A stretch of 64,000 bases of DNA from AP-15 sp963716115 (GTDB lineage Bacteria; Pseudomonadota; Alphaproteobacteria; ATCC43930; CGMCC-115725), in the NCBI GenBank assembly GCA_963716115.1, contig CAVQSZ010000014.1, positions 62,001 to 126,000 on the forward strand, given 5' to 3'. How positions within the stretch are numbered: the stretch's first letter is position 1; the number at the start of each line of letters is the position of its first letter. Of this stretch, positions 1 through 8,981 are shown in pieces. The translations under genes were made by a program, and so were the position numbers. A model generated the notes under the pieces. It had not been told where the DNA came from, ran no database searches, and saw nothing but the letters and a program-made list of their open reading frames with translations.

Positions 1-96
1 TTCGCCGCGATCCACGAGGCGGTGATGGCGACCTCGCCCAACTTCTACAATGTGTCCCGGCCCGTGGCCCTCAAGCCGACCCTCGTCGTCGAGTGA
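1..96 (+). CDS. C-terminal end of an unidentified protein (cut by window start)
   Basis: Frame 1 is open from the first base to a TGA at 94-96 and gives 31 residues ending PVALKPTLVVE. This is the tail of a gene that begins outside the window. No domain can be recognised from so short a piece. The next gene on this strand begins about 440 bases later, so nothing here suggests an operon. It could also be chance open frame, but the codon choice, mostly G or C in third position, matches the real genes nearby. Confidence 0.5.
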   Translation, partial: FAAIHEAVMATSPNFYNVSRPVALKPTLVVE

Positions 97-395
97 TCGC
101 GGTCGAGCGGCGCGGCGGCCGCAGGCTGGCGGCTGCCTCGCCCCTTGCGTCCGCGGCGGCCACAGACGAGTGGCCGCCTCGCCGCTTGCGTCGCCGCGAC
201 ACACTGAACTCGACGGGCGCGGGCCGGCGAGCCGCCGGGTCGCGGTCGACGCCGAGGGCGCGATGCTGGGGCCGGATTGCATTGGCGTTGCCCAAATCGT
301 TCAAAGGCGCGATCCTTGCTCTAAACTCGCCGGGATCTGGCGAATGTCGGTTTAGTGTCCGACCCGAAATGAAGCCTCTTATGTCAGTGAGTTAT

Positions 396-478
396 CGTCG
401 CCCCCGCGAAAGCGGGGGTCCAGGGGGAACAGTTCGAGCCCTTGGATCACTGGGTTCCCGCTTTCGCGGGAACGACGA
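396..478. repeat. Intergenic palindromic element, cccgcgaaagcggg family
   Basis: Two hairpin arms face each other. The left (396-423) is built on cccccgcgaaagcggggg and the right (450-477) on ttcccgctttcgcgggaa; the outer cgtcg/cgacg ends also pair. A relative lies at 59812-59910. The gap 97-537 holds only this element as recognisable content. Such elements are common between genes of Alphaproteobacteria; a role in transcript ends or stability is possible but not shown. Confidence 0.75.
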
Positions 479-537
479 ACCTATTGACATATAAAGACTC
501 ATTTCAAGTCGTACTCTTGGATTAGAGGGGCTCGCTC

Positions 538-1107
538 ATGCCGGTATCCGCAGAACAACGGCAGGCAATTCGGTCGCTCTTGGCTGACGGCTTAGACAAT
601 CAGGAGATCGCTGCGCAGATCGGCGTCTCGCCCGGCACCGTCGCTGCGGTCAAGGCGCATATGACGATGGGAACCTATGGCGGCGAGGCCGTGCCAGATG
701 CCGAGGCCGAGGTCGCCAGCGCAGTCGATACCGCCTTCGGCTTGGAGCGCGATCTGCAACTCGCCCTTCGCCGCAGCATCGAGCAGCTTAAGTCGGGGCT
801 AACGATCATCGACGGGGACCGCGAGCAAACTGTTCCATCCGGGCGAATCGACATAACGGCCCGCGACGAACGCGGCACAACCGTTGTGATCGAATTGAAG
901 GCGGGCGCGGCGGATCGGGACGCGATCGGTCAAATTCTGTCCTACATCGGCGATCTGACGGATCGCACGACACAGGTGCGCGGGATATTGGTTGCCCGTG
1001 AGTTCTCGGCGCGGGCAGTCGCCGCCGCAAGGGCCACGCCAAATATCCGGCTGGTTCAGTATGGCTTCCGTTTTACCTTTGAGACGGTGGCGACGACGCC
1101 GAGTTAA
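538..1107 (+). CDS. HTH domain fused to a NucS/DUF91-like nuclease domain
   Basis: A 189-residue protein with two parts. Residues 5-40 form a helix-turn-helix of the LuxR/sigma type (NQEIAAQIGVSPGTVAAVK). Residues 75-185 match the C-terminal PD-(D/E)XK nuclease domain of endonuclease NucS: D105 in GRIDI, E119 and K121 in VIELK, and Q132 in AIGQILSY are the expected metal-binding and catalytic positions. The usual N-terminal DNA-binding domain of NucS is absent and replaced by the HTH, so this is not canonical mismatch-cleaving NucS. ATG start with upstream GAGGGGCTC. It stands alone between intergenic DNA and a convergent oxidoreductase gene. A DNA-directed nuclease role is inferred; the substrate is unknown. 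Confidence 0.75.
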   Translation: MPVSAEQRQAIRSLLADGLDNQEIAAQIGVSPGTVAAVKAHMTMGTYGGEAVPDAEAEVASAVDTAFGLERDLQLALRRSIEQLKSGLTIIDGDREQTVPSGRIDITARDERGTTVVIELKAGAADRDAIGQILSYIGDLTDRTTQVRGILVAREFSARAVAAARATPNIRLVQYGFRFTFETVATTPS

Positions 1108-1206
1108 ACGATTGAGCAGTGATACCCAACCATCGTTTATTTGCTGGGCGCCCGCCGCTTTGCAGCGGCACGGGCTGCCGCCCGTCGGGCAGGGCTGGGC
1201 GCATGC

Positions 1207-2688
1207 CTACTCCCACGGCGCCTCGGCCGCGGCGTTCCGCCCGGAAACGCGGCCGAAGGCGAGGCATTCGCCGATGTTGCCGGTGCCCTGGTAGAGATAG
1301 CTGTAGATCGAGCCGAGTTCGCCGGCGCTGTAGAGGCGGGGGATCGGCGCGCCGTCGGGGCGCACGATCCGGCCATGCTCGTTGCGGCGCGGGCCGCCCT
1401 GGGTGTTGAGCATCGAGGGCGACAGCTCGACCGCGTAGAACGGCGGCTCGGCGATCGGCGCCAGCATCAGGGTGCGGCCGAAATCGGGGTCGCGTCCGGC
1501 GTCGCAGCAGCGGTTCCAGCGGCGGACGGTGTCTGCCAGCGCGGCGGGGTCGAGGCCCAGGAGCGAAGCGAGCGCCGGGAGGCTGTCGGCGGTCTTGATC
1601 CAGCCCTTGGCCAGCTCGGCGCGGTTGTCCCCGCTCCACTCGTAGCGCTCGACGATCTGGGTCCAGCCGTGGCTCGGGTGCTTGTCGTAGAGCGGGCCCG
1701 CGGCAAAGAGCGTGTGGTCGAAGATCATGAACATCGGGCATGGGGTCGAGAGCGGCAGCCAGCGCCCGTTGACCGGGATCTTGCCGTGCCGGGTCTTGAA
1801 TTTCTCGTCGGTGAAGCGGCGGCCGTCGGGGCCGACCACGATCATGCCACCCGGCATTGTCTTGCTGTAATGCAAGGCCTGCATCGAGAAGCTGGTGCGC
1901 ACCTCCGGGACCTTGAGCGCCATCGACGGGCCGGCGTAGTTGTTCATGTGCCAGAGGTCGGCGCCGACCGACAGCGCCATCCGGATGCCGTCGCCTTCGT
2001 TGTAGGGCGAGCCCGAGGTGTAGCAGTAGGGCACACCCGGCAGGTAGTCGCGGATCATCTGCTGGTTGTTCTCGAAGCCGCCGCAGGTCAGCACCACCGC
2101 CCGGCGCGCCTTGACGCAGATCCTCTCGTCGCGCCGTTGCGCCCGCACCCCGATGATTTCCCTGGCGGCGGCGTCCTGGATCAGCTCCATCCCCGGCGTT
2201 TCATAGAGGATCGGGATCGGGCGCTCCTTGACCAGCCGCTCGAACAATTTCCAGGTATAGGAATAGCCGTAGGTCGGGCCGTCGTGGAACTTGTGCACGC
2301 AATCGGCGCCGGGCAGGTCCGGAAATTCGATCCCGACCGGCGGATGCTGGTGCTCCTGCGGATCGCCGCCGAGGCTTTCGAGCCAGGCGTTGTTGCGGCA
2401 CATCTCCTGCGCCCACACCCGCACCATCGGCTCCGGCACGGTGTAGGGGCCGCACAGCGCCCGCAGATAGGCGGCGGCGTCCTCGGGCGACGAGGTGTTC
2501 AGATAGCCTTGCCCCGCGACCCGGGTGTTGCCGCCCTCCTGGCCCTCGGGCGCCTTTTCCAGGACCACCACCTCGGCCCCGAGATCGTGGGCGGTGACCG
2601 CGGCGGCCACACCCGCCGCGCCGAGCCCGACGACCACGACATCGGCTTCCTTGTCCCATTGATGCGGCGTCGACGATGGGTGCTCCAT
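1207..2688 (-). CDS. FAD-dependent oxidoreductase, fumarate reductase/tricarballylate dehydrogenase family
   Basis: A 493-residue flavoprotein. The N-terminus carries the Rossmann dinucleotide motif VVVGLGAAGVAAA followed by VVVLEKA (the glutamate that binds ribose) and a GGNT segment typical of the succinate dehydrogenase/fumarate reductase flavoprotein superfamily. The C-terminus has the matching FAD-contacting stretch YSAGELGS...GTGNIGECLAFGR. The start at 2688 is chosen because AGGAG lies 7 bases upstream and the N-terminus then begins just before the FAD motif; an open frame extends 50 codons further without support. It is divergent from the amidohydrolase at 2837. Substrate cannot be told; ketosteroid or tricarballylate-like dehydrogenation are the usual family activities. 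Confidence 0.85.
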   Translation of the reverse strand: MEHPSSTPHQWDKEADVVVVGLGAAGVAAAVTAHDLGAEVVVLEKAPEGQEGGNTRVAGQGYLNTSSPEDAAAYLRALCGPYTVPEPMVRVWAQEMCRNNAWLESLGGDPQEHQHPPVGIEFPDLPGADCVHKFHDGPTYGYSYTWKLFERLVKERPIPILYETPGMELIQDAAAREIIGVRAQRRDERICVKARRAVVLTCGGFENNQQMIRDYLPGVPYCYTSGSPYNEGDGIRMALSVGADLWHMNNYAGPSMALKVPEVRTSFSMQALHYSKTMPGGMIVVGPDGRRFTDEKFKTRHGKIPVNGRWLPLSTPCPMFMIFDHTLFAAGPLYDKHPSHGWTQIVERYEWSGDNRAELAKGWIKTADSLPALASLLGLDPAALADTVRRWNRCCDAGRDPDFGRTLMLAPIAEPPFYAVELSPSMLNTQGGPRRNEHGRIVRPDGAPIPRLYSAGELGSIYSYLYQGTGNIGECLAFGRVSGRNAAAEAPWE

Positions 2689-2836
2689 GTTCTGCTCCTG
2701 CTGGAGGGGGTGTGGCGTCGCCGCGCGCCGCGGCGCAGGGCAGTGGCGGGCTTCGCTTTGCTCGGGCGCAGGGCGGTTTGACTCGTTCGCGGGCAAAGCG
2801 CCAGATGCTTTTGCGAATTTCAGGAGGGCGCAAGCC

Positions 2837-3676
2837 ATGCCGATTTTGGATGCCCAGGTTCACGCCTATGAACGCAACCACCCGGGCCGGCCCTGGGTCG
2901 GCACCTTGCACGGGCCGGCGGAGGTCACGGGCGACCAGATGGCGGCGGCGATGGACGCGGTCGGGGTCGACGGCGCGGTCCTGGTTTCGCCGTTCAGCAT
3001 GTACCGCTACGACGCGAGCTACGCCCTCGAGGTTTACGCCGCGCACCCGAGCCGGTTCCGGCTGGTCAAGCCGGTCGACCCGACCGATCCCGCGGTGGCC
3101 GACACGATCGCCGAATGGGCCGCGGCCAAGGGCGCGGTCGGCATCCGGATCATGCTGCGCGACGAGGTGTCGCCCGACCCCGCCGACCCCGGCCTCAACC
3201 GGGTGCTGGCCGCCGCGGCGCGGCATTCGCTGCCGGTCAATCTCCTGTGCTGGGGGCGGCTGGAGCAGGCCGGGGGGCTCGCCGCGCGCAACCCGAAGAC
3301 GCAGCTGGTGATCGACCATCTCGGGCTGCAGCAGCCGTTCGAGCCGCCGCCGCCGGCGCAGCCCTGGGCCGAATTGCCGCGCGTGCTGGCGCTCGCCGCC
3401 CACCCCAACATCGCGATCAAGATCAGCGGCGCCGGCACCCTGGCGCACGAGCCCTTCCCCTACCGGGACATCTGGGACCCGCTCGGCCGCATCTTCGACG
3501 CTTTCGGCTTCGACCGCTGCCTGTGGGGCACCGACTGGACGCGCGCGGTCGGATTGCTGACCTACAAGCAAGGGGTCGAGGCGTTTCGCGTCACCGACCG
3601 TCTGTCGGACAGCGACCGCGCCGCGCTGATGGGCGGGACCCTGGCGCGCGTCTACGGCTGGTCGGCAGCGGCCTGA
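2837..3676 (+). CDS. Amidohydrolase (amidohydrolase-2/TIM-barrel metal-dependent hydrolase)
   Basis: A 279-residue protein starting MPILDAQVHAYERN, where the DxQxHxY pattern replaces the usual DxHxH of amidohydrolase-2 barrels. Later blocks LVIDHLG (metal-ligand histidine region), KISGAG and CLWGTDWTR (catalytic aspartate) follow in family order. The start has AGGAGG 8 bases upstream; longer frames lack this. It is transcribed away from the flavoprotein at 1207-2688, with about 150 bases shared for both promoters, so the two may act on the same compound. Members hydrolyse lactones or decarboxylate aromatic acids; the exact substrate is unknown. Confidence 0.85.
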   Translation: MPILDAQVHAYERNHPGRPWVGTLHGPAEVTGDQMAAAMDAVGVDGAVLVSPFSMYRYDASYALEVYAAHPSRFRLVKPVDPTDPAVADTIAEWAAAKGAVGIRIMLRDEVSPDPADPGLNRVLAAAARHSLPVNLLCWGRLEQAGGLAARNPKTQLVIDHLGLQQPFEPPPPAQPWAELPRVLALAAHPNIAIKISGAGTLAHEPFPYRDIWDPLGRIFDAFGFDRCLWGTDWTRAVGLLTYKQGVEAFRVTDRLSDSDRAALMGGTLARVYGWSAAA

Positions 3677-3857
3677 GCCGCCGTCTTCCGGGCAGCGAGG
3701 CGCTCTCGTCGCGCCGGACGCGTCGGCGACGGCGGCAGCCGGCCCGGCGCCGGAATACAAGTGCGGCAGGGCGCGTGCCTCCCGGCGGGCCGGTCGTGTA
3801 GGATGATCCGATCGCGCGCTGCGTCGGCGCGCGCCCGCAATGCCCGGAGGTTCAGGA

Positions 3858-4734
3858 ATGACCGACACGCCCGAATACACGCCCGCCAAGGTCTGGGTTT
3901 GGAGCAAGCCGAACGGCGGCAGGTTCGCGAACATCAACCGCCCGACCGCGGGCGCCGCAGCACGACAAGGAACTGCCGGTCGGCAGCCACCCCTGCAGCT
4001 CTACTCGTTGGGCACGCCGAACGGCGTCAAGGTCACGATCATGCTCGAAGAGCTGCTGGCGCTGCGGCCATAAGGGCGCCGAATACGACGCCTGGCTGAT
4101 CAAGATCGGCGACGGCGACCAGTTCGGCAGCGGCTTTGTCGCGGCCAACCCGAACTCCAAGATCCCGGCGCTGGTCGACCGCAGCGGCCCCAAGCCGATC
4201 CGGGTCTTCGAGACCGGCGCGATCCTGATGCACCTCGCCGAGAAGTTCGGCGAGTTCCTGCCGACCGAGCCCGCCGCGCGCGCCGAATGCCTGTCCTGGC
4301 TGTTCTGGCAGATGGGCAGCACGCCCTATATCGGCGGCGGCTTTGGCCACTTCTACGCCTACGCGCCGGTCAAGATCGAATATGCGATCGACCGGTTTGC
4401 GATGGAGGCGAAGCGCCTGCTCGATGTGCTCGACCGACGTTTGGCCGAGAGCAGATATGTGGCCGGCGACGCCTATACGATCGCCGACATCGCGATCTTC
4501 CCGTGGTATGGCGGGCTGGCCAGGTTCGGGCAATACGGCGCGGCCGAGTTCCTGGCGGTGCACGAATACAAGAACCTCCAGCGCTGGACCGACATGCTCC
4601 TGGAACGGCCGGCGGTAAGGCGCGGGCGCATGGTCAACCGCCTCTCCGGCGAGCCCTCGGGCCAGCTCCACGAGCGCCACGACGCCGGCGATTTCGACAC
4701 GAAGACGGCGGACAAGCTGGCTGCCGCGAATTGA
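3858..4734 (+). CDS. yghU: YghU-type glutathione transferase/disulfide-bond oxidoreductase (frameshifted)
   Basis: Three frames together follow E. coli YghU closely: PAKVWVWSKPNGGRFANINRP, then HDKELPVGSH, then LQLYSLGTPNG and TIMLEELLALR, then GAEYDAWLIKIGDGDQFGSG and a long C-terminal all-alpha domain ending QLHERHDAGDF. The family uses glutathione to reduce disulfides and organic peroxides in the cytoplasm. Reading needs one extra base removed near 3954 (gcc/gcg doublet), one C restored near 3991 and one extra base removed near 4069 (cgg/cgc doublet). The repaired length of about 291 residues matches the usual length near 288. The start follows GGAGG at about 3845. I think it is a real gene with consensus errors rather than a decayed copy. 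Confidence 0.85.
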
Positions 4735-4830
4735 GAGAGGTCCCCTCCCCCCAAGCGGCAAGGCTGTCCGGTTGAGTTGTCGAGACAATGTGGACGTGTC
4801 GCGGATATCGCCTTACGCAACCCCAGACAC

Positions 4831-5028
4831 CCCTTGCCCGGACGTGATCCGGGCATCCACGTCCTTGCTTCGATCAGGTCCGTGGGCTGAAGGCCCACGG
4901 GCCAAGCCCACGGCTGTATCGCCAATACAACCGGATGTCGTCATGGCCGGGCTTGTCCCGGCCATCCACGCGCCCCGCGCCGGCGTTTGGAAGACGTGGA
5001 TGCCCGTATCGAGCACGGGCATGACGGG
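4831..5028. repeat. Composite intergenic repeat: 'cgtcatggccgggctt' type plus gtccgtgggctgaaggcccacgg hairpin
   Basis: The gap 4735-5148 holds a chain of hairpins. At 4831-4860 is a ccggacgtgatccgg arm, at 4878-4913 the gtccgtgggctgaaggccc hairpin, then tcgtcatggccgggcttgtc with its partner cccggccatccacg, and finally gtggatgcccg...cgggcatgac. Relatives are at 34081-34170 (gtcatggccggg and gtggatgcccgg parts) and at 27021-27056 and 59876-59910 (the gtgggctga hairpin). No open frame with coding character was seen in this gap. Confidence 0.75.
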
Positions 5029-5148
5029 TTTGGGTTGAGGTCGAACACCGGTTTCACAACCGGTTTCGACGAACCGGAAAGCTGTGGGCCGAGCTCGGCC
5101 AAGAAAAAAATTGGCGCCCTGATTGCCGGCGCGGGAGGGGGCGCGCGG

Positions 5149-6435
5149 CTATGGTCCGGCCGCCAGGATCGCCTGCGCGGTTTCCAGCCCGCTGGCCAGC
5201 GCCGCCTCGACCGTGCCCATGTCCGGGCCGGCATAGAGCGCCTCGCCGGCAAAGAATACCGGCCCGCCATCCGGCTCCTTCAGGGCCGACTGCGCCGCCC
5301 GCGTTTGGGGCGTGGCATAGGAATAGGCGCCGCGCGCGAACGGGTCGTTGCCCCAGTCGATCGCCCGCGACGCGGCCAGACCCCGCCTGATCCGGTCCGG
5401 CGGCAGGTCGAAAATCCCGGCGAGCGAGACGATCCCCAGCTCGACAAGCTCGCTCGCGGCGAGTGGCGACACCCGGTCGGCCTTGGGTCCCGCGAGCCAG
5501 CCCGTCAGCACCGGATGGTCGGCCGGATATTGCGTCCACCAGGTCGGGACGGCCGCGTCGGAAACCAGGAACGACAGATCGGCCAGATCCGATCCGCGAT
5601 GATCGGCCCACCATTTCGCCTCGAAGCGCAGCAAGATTTTGACGACATTGCCGAACCCGATATCGGCAGCGGCTGCCGCGCGTCCGCGCGCCGCCGCCGG
5701 AAGCGCGATGTCGCGCAGCAGCGGCAGCGGCACGGCAAGGATCGCGGCGCCGGCCTCGACCATCGTACCGTCGCGACAGCGCGCGGCAATCCCTGCGCGC
5801 GCCTCGTCGATGGCGGTTACGCAAGCGCCGAGGCGGATCGCGGCGCCATGCCGGCGGCATTCGGTTTCGAGATGCCCGATGAGCCCGCCATAGCCGCCTT
5901 CGATACGCCCGTGCGCACCCTCGTCGCGGGCCATCCATTCCTCGCGCAGCGCCAGCGTGCTGGCGCGGCGCGGATCGGCCGCGTCGTAGCCTTCGACCGT
6001 CCGCGTGATCGAGCGCCGCAACCGCTCGTATCGCGGCTCGGCAAAATGCGTCTCCAGGAATTCGGCGATCGGCAGATCGGCTTTCACCGCCGTCAAGGCC
6101 TGGTAGAACCGGCCGGCATCCGGAAGCGAATTATCGTCACGCGACAGCGCACCGGTGCGGGTGCTCCATCGCGCGCCGCCGCGCGGCTGCAGCGTCAGTC
6201 CGGCGTCGCGCATCAGGCGGCGCGTTACCGGTGCGGCGCCGTGCACGAACTCGGCCCCGCCCTCCGCCGGATAGCCGAATTCCCGGACGGGCAGCGGCCA
6301 GATGCGGCCGCCGCAGCGGTCGCGCGCTTCGACGACCGTCACGCTCCTGCCGGCGCGCGCCAGCTCGCGGGCCGTCATCAGGCCCGCAGCGCCGGCGCCG
6401 ACGATCAGAAAATCTGTGGAATGCAGCGGCGGCAT
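5149..6435 (-). CDS. Flavin-containing amine oxidase family protein
   Basis: A 428-residue FAD enzyme. Residues 5-45 give the nucleotide-binding fold FLIVGAGAAGLMTAREL with VTVVEARDRCGGRI, the amine oxidase/phytoene desaturase signature. The C-terminus has VFFAGEALY...GTVEAALASGLETA, the second FAD-contacting block of monoamine oxidase-like proteins. Oxidation of an amine to an imine with release of peroxide is the usual reaction, but the substrate-binding middle part gives no clue to the compound. It is followed 80 bases upstream by the CmcJ/NvfI-like gene on the same strand, so co-transcription is possible. Confidence 0.85.
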   Translation of the reverse strand: MPPLHSTDFLIVGAGAAGLMTARELARAGRSVTVVEARDRCGGRIWPLPVREFGYPAEGGAEFVHGAAPVTRRLMRDAGLTLQPRGGARWSTRTGALSRDDNSLPDAGRFYQALTAVKADLPIAEFLETHFAEPRYERLRRSITRTVEGYDAADPRRASTLALREEWMARDEGAHGRIEGGYGGLIGHLETECRRHGAAIRLGACVTAIDEARAGIAARCRDGTMVEAGAAILAVPLPLLRDIALPAAARGRAAAAADIGFGNVVKILLRFEAKWWADHRGSDLADLSFLVSDAAVPTWWTQYPADHPVLTGWLAGPKADRVSPLAASELVELGIVSLAGIFDLPPDRIRRGLAASRAIDWGNDPFARGAYSYATPQTRAAQSALKEPDGGPVFFAGEALYAGPDMGTVEAALASGLETAQAILAAGP

Positions 6436-6519
6436 CTCGTCTGGGCGCGGCGGACCCCGCGCCGCCCTCCGCCTCGCCCCGAATGCCCGGGGCGAGGCGG
6501 ACCTGTCGAGAGAACGGGC

Positions 6520-7341
6520 TCAGGCAGCCGGCGGGAAGAACACCAGGGTGCGCACCTCGATGCTTTCGCGCGGCGGGGCGCCGGGGGTCAGCGGGTTCTC
6601 GAAGGAGGTGTGGAACGACAACCGGGCACGGCCGTCATTGGCGCTGTCGTGCACGCGGATGAACAGTACCTCGTCGGTCTGCTGCTCCGAGAAATAATAC
6701 CAGCGGTGCCTGGGGTTGTAGGCGACCCGCGAGGTCTCGCCGCGGACATGGGAGTAGACGAGGTCGCTGGCGATCAGATCGTTGTCGGTGAAGCTGCGCG
6801 CATCGCACAGCGCCAGCGGCGAATCCTGCACCGGCCCGCGGATCGGGCGCCATACGTTGACGATGCCGAAGCGGTGCTTCAGCAATTCCTCGGCGTCGGC
6901 GCCGAGATGGTCGCGCACCCGGCGGGGGGCCGAGTTGACGGTGTGGTCGTTGTGCACCTGGCGCGACGGCTGGGCCATCCCGGGCCGGGTCGCGTTGCGC
7001 ACGTTGTGGTCGAAGACATGGACGCGGCTGGCGCCCAGTTTCTCGCGCAGCAGGCGCTCGACCTCCGGGTAGTAGACGCGCTTGATCTCGTCGGGCGAAT
7101 AGAAGTCGGCGACCGCGGTCGGCGCCTTGACCAGGGCGAAGCCGTTGCGGTCGAGCGTGAACTCGCTTTCGCGGCCGCGGGCGTCCTCGATCGTGACCTC
7201 GCGCGGGTCGTCGACGCCGTTCCAGCGCGGCACGCCGGGCGGCGGCTCGATGCGGTACGAGGCCGGCTTTTCGCCGCCGCGTTCCAGGTAATGGAGGGTC
7301 GAGGCGAGGGTTTTCGGGGCTATGGCGGCATCGAGCGGCAT
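6520..7341 (-). CDS. CmcJ/NvfI-family oxygenase-like protein
   Basis: A 273-residue protein with the blocks that mark the CmcJ/NvfI (GA4-desaturase-like) family: VFDHNVRNATR, VHNDHT, IVNVWRPIRGPVQDSPLAL and WYYFSEQQTDEVLFIRVHDS. The H-x-D pair in VHNDHT and a later histidine fit a non-haem iron and 2-oxoglutarate enzyme, although several family members have poorly known chemistry (CmcJ works with CmcI in cephamycin methoxylation; NvfI is an endoperoxidase). The start at 7341 is set by AGGAG 8 bases upstream; the open frame runs 31 codons further without a site. Neighbours are an MFS transporter and an amine oxidase, which could fit processing of an imported small molecule. Confidence 0.75.
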   Translation of the reverse strand: MPLDAAIAPKTLASTLHYLERGGEKPASYRIEPPPGVPRWNGVDDPREVTIEDARGRESEFTLDRNGFALVKAPTAVADFYSPDEIKRVYYPEVERLLREKLGASRVHVFDHNVRNATRPGMAQPSRQVHNDHTVNSAPRRVRDHLGADAEELLKHRFGIVNVWRPIRGPVQDSPLALCDARSFTDNDLIASDLVYSHVRGETSRVAYNPRHRWYYFSEQQTDEVLFIRVHDSANDGRARLSFHTSFENPLTPGAPPRESIEVRTLVFFPPAA

Positions 7342-7549
7342 TGGTTGGGCTCCTGCGATGTTGGGCTTGCGTGTCAGCGGCGCTCGGCCTCGTCGCGCCG
7401 CGAGCCGGACCCAGCGAGGCCCCGCGAGGCCCAACTACTCCACGACACAGGGACGGTGTCAATCGCGACGACAGGACCGATCGGTGGAGGAAACCGCTTG
7501 AACAGAGACGCCATGGTGTTCCCGGCCGCGCCGAACGGCAGCGCGCGCT

Positions 7550-8893
7550 TCACGCCGCGCCGGCCGCCGGTTCCGGCATTCCCGCGGGCCATCGGCCGGC
7601 CTCGCGCTCGGGGCGGATCAGCGCCATCCCAATCAGGCCGCCGACCAGCATGACGATGCCGCAAATCATAAACCCGGTGTTGAACCCGGCGAGCGGCGTC
7701 GGGGCCCTTTCGACGAGGCTGCCCATCACATAGGGCGCCAGCAGCCCGGCCGAGGTGCTGACGGCAGTGCCGATCGCGAGCAATGCGCCGCGCTGCGCCA
7801 CCGGCGCAATCTCGCCGACGACGGTCTGGCCGATCACGTAAATCGCCGAAGGCAGAGCCACGCCGATCGTCGTCAGGACGATCTTTGCGGCGTTCCCCGG
7901 GGCAAACGGCATGACGGCCATCGCCACGCCGCCGAGCGCGACGCACGCGCCGCCGAGAATGCCGCGCGCCACCCGGCTCGATACGCCGCGAACCAGGAGC
8001 CGCTGCGAGCCCCAGCCCGCGCCGATTACCAGGATCACGCTGAGACCCGCCGGCAGCGCGCCCAAAAGGCCGATGGAGCCCTGCGACAGGCCGAGCCCTT
8101 TGATCAGGAAGGCGCCCAGCCAGGACAGCGCCAGCGACAATCCCCATTGCGCGCCGAAGCTGGCGCACCAGCACGCGATGATGGTCGGGCTGAGCAGCAG
8201 CCGCCGGTAGGGAACCCTCCGCCGCGCCGCCGCCGCCTCCCTCGCGCCGCCGGCGGTGAGCGGTCCCTCGCGGCCGAACGCCAGCCACGCCGCGCTCCAG
8301 GCGAGCCCGACAACGCCCAGCGCGCCGAACGCCCAGTGCCAGGAATAGCGCACGATGACCCAGTTGAGCGCCGGCAGCGCGACCATGATGCCGACGCCGG
8401 CGCCTTGCGCGACGATCGCGGTCGGCAGGGCGCGCAGCGCGTTCGGGAACCATTTGTAGGTCGAATGCAGCGCCACCGGGTAGGCCGGCCCCTCGGCGGC
8501 GCCGAGTGCTATCCGCGAGGCCATGACCGTGGCGAGCCCGGCGCTCCCGATCATCGGGAACTGCGTCAACGCCCAGATCAGGCCCATGACCAGCAAGGCC
8601 CAGCGCGTCGGCACGCGATTGACGACAAAGCCGGTGATGACCGCGGACAGCGAAAACAACAGGAAAAAGCTCGAGGCGAGCAGGCCGAACTGGCGCGGGC
8701 TCAGCCGCAGCTCGGTCATCAGCGGAACCGCGGCGATGCCGATCACCGCCTTGTCGGCGAAGTTGATCAGCATGAAAAGAAATAGCAGGCCGACCATCAG
8801 CCAGGCGGTTCGCGGTGCTCGGAAGCGATCGGCCGTGTCGGCGCGGCCTCGCCGGCTTCGCGCGTCGGGGGAGCGAGGGGGCTGGACACTCAT
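7550..8893 (-). CDS. Major facilitator superfamily transporter
   Basis: A 447-residue inner-membrane protein with about twelve hydrophobic helices, starting with TAWLMVGLLFLFMLINFADK, and the loop 2-3 region FVVNRVPTRWALL that stands where MFS proteins carry their RxGRR-like motif. The NFADKAVIGIAA first helix resembles anion:cation symporters for organic acids (ACS/phthalate-type). The start at 8893 is chosen because the longer frame crosses the operator palindrome. It is divergent from a TetR regulator at 8982, which probably controls it. Confidence 0.85.
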   Translation of the reverse strand: MSVQPPRSPDARSRRGRADTADRFRAPRTAWLMVGLLFLFMLINFADKAVIGIAAVPLMTELRLSPRQFGLLASSFFLLFSLSAVITGFVVNRVPTRWALLVMGLIWALTQFPMIGSAGLATVMASRIALGAAEGPAYPVALHSTYKWFPNALRALPTAIVAQGAGVGIMVALPALNWVIVRYSWHWAFGALGVVGLAWSAAWLAFGREGPLTAGGAREAAAARRRVPYRRLLLSPTIIACWCASFGAQWGLSLALSWLGAFLIKGLGLSQGSIGLLGALPAGLSVILVIGAGWGSQRLLVRGVSSRVARGILGGACVALGGVAMAVMPFAPGNAAKIVLTTIGVALPSAIYVIGQTVVGEIAPVAQRGALLAIGTAVSTSAGLLAPYVMGSLVERAPTPLAGFNTGFMICGIVMLVGGLIGMALIRPEREAGRWPAGMPEPAAGAA

Positions 8894-8915
8894 GGGCAGC
8901 TCGGCGCAAGGTTGT

Positions 8916-8957
8916 TTGGTACCGTCAAGTACCCCATATGGTACGAATGGGTACCAA
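8916..8957. promoter_or_regulatory. Nested palindrome, probable TetR operator
   Basis: Between the divergent MFS and TetR genes lies a 42-bp symmetric site. The outer arms are ttggtacc (8916-8923) and ggtaccaa (8950-8957). The inner arms are gtacc (8929-8933) and ggtac (8940-8944), separated by ccatat. The repeated GGTAC half-site gives two overlapping dyads, as expected for two TetR dimers. It lies within the 80 bases that must hold both promoters. Confidence 0.8.
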
Positions 8958-8981
8958 CACAAGGGGGCATCGTTGGCGAGC

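Noticed and set aside
4772..5038. Small protein gene in the gap after yghU
   Set aside because: The open frame is made of palindromic repeat sequence and has no binding site.
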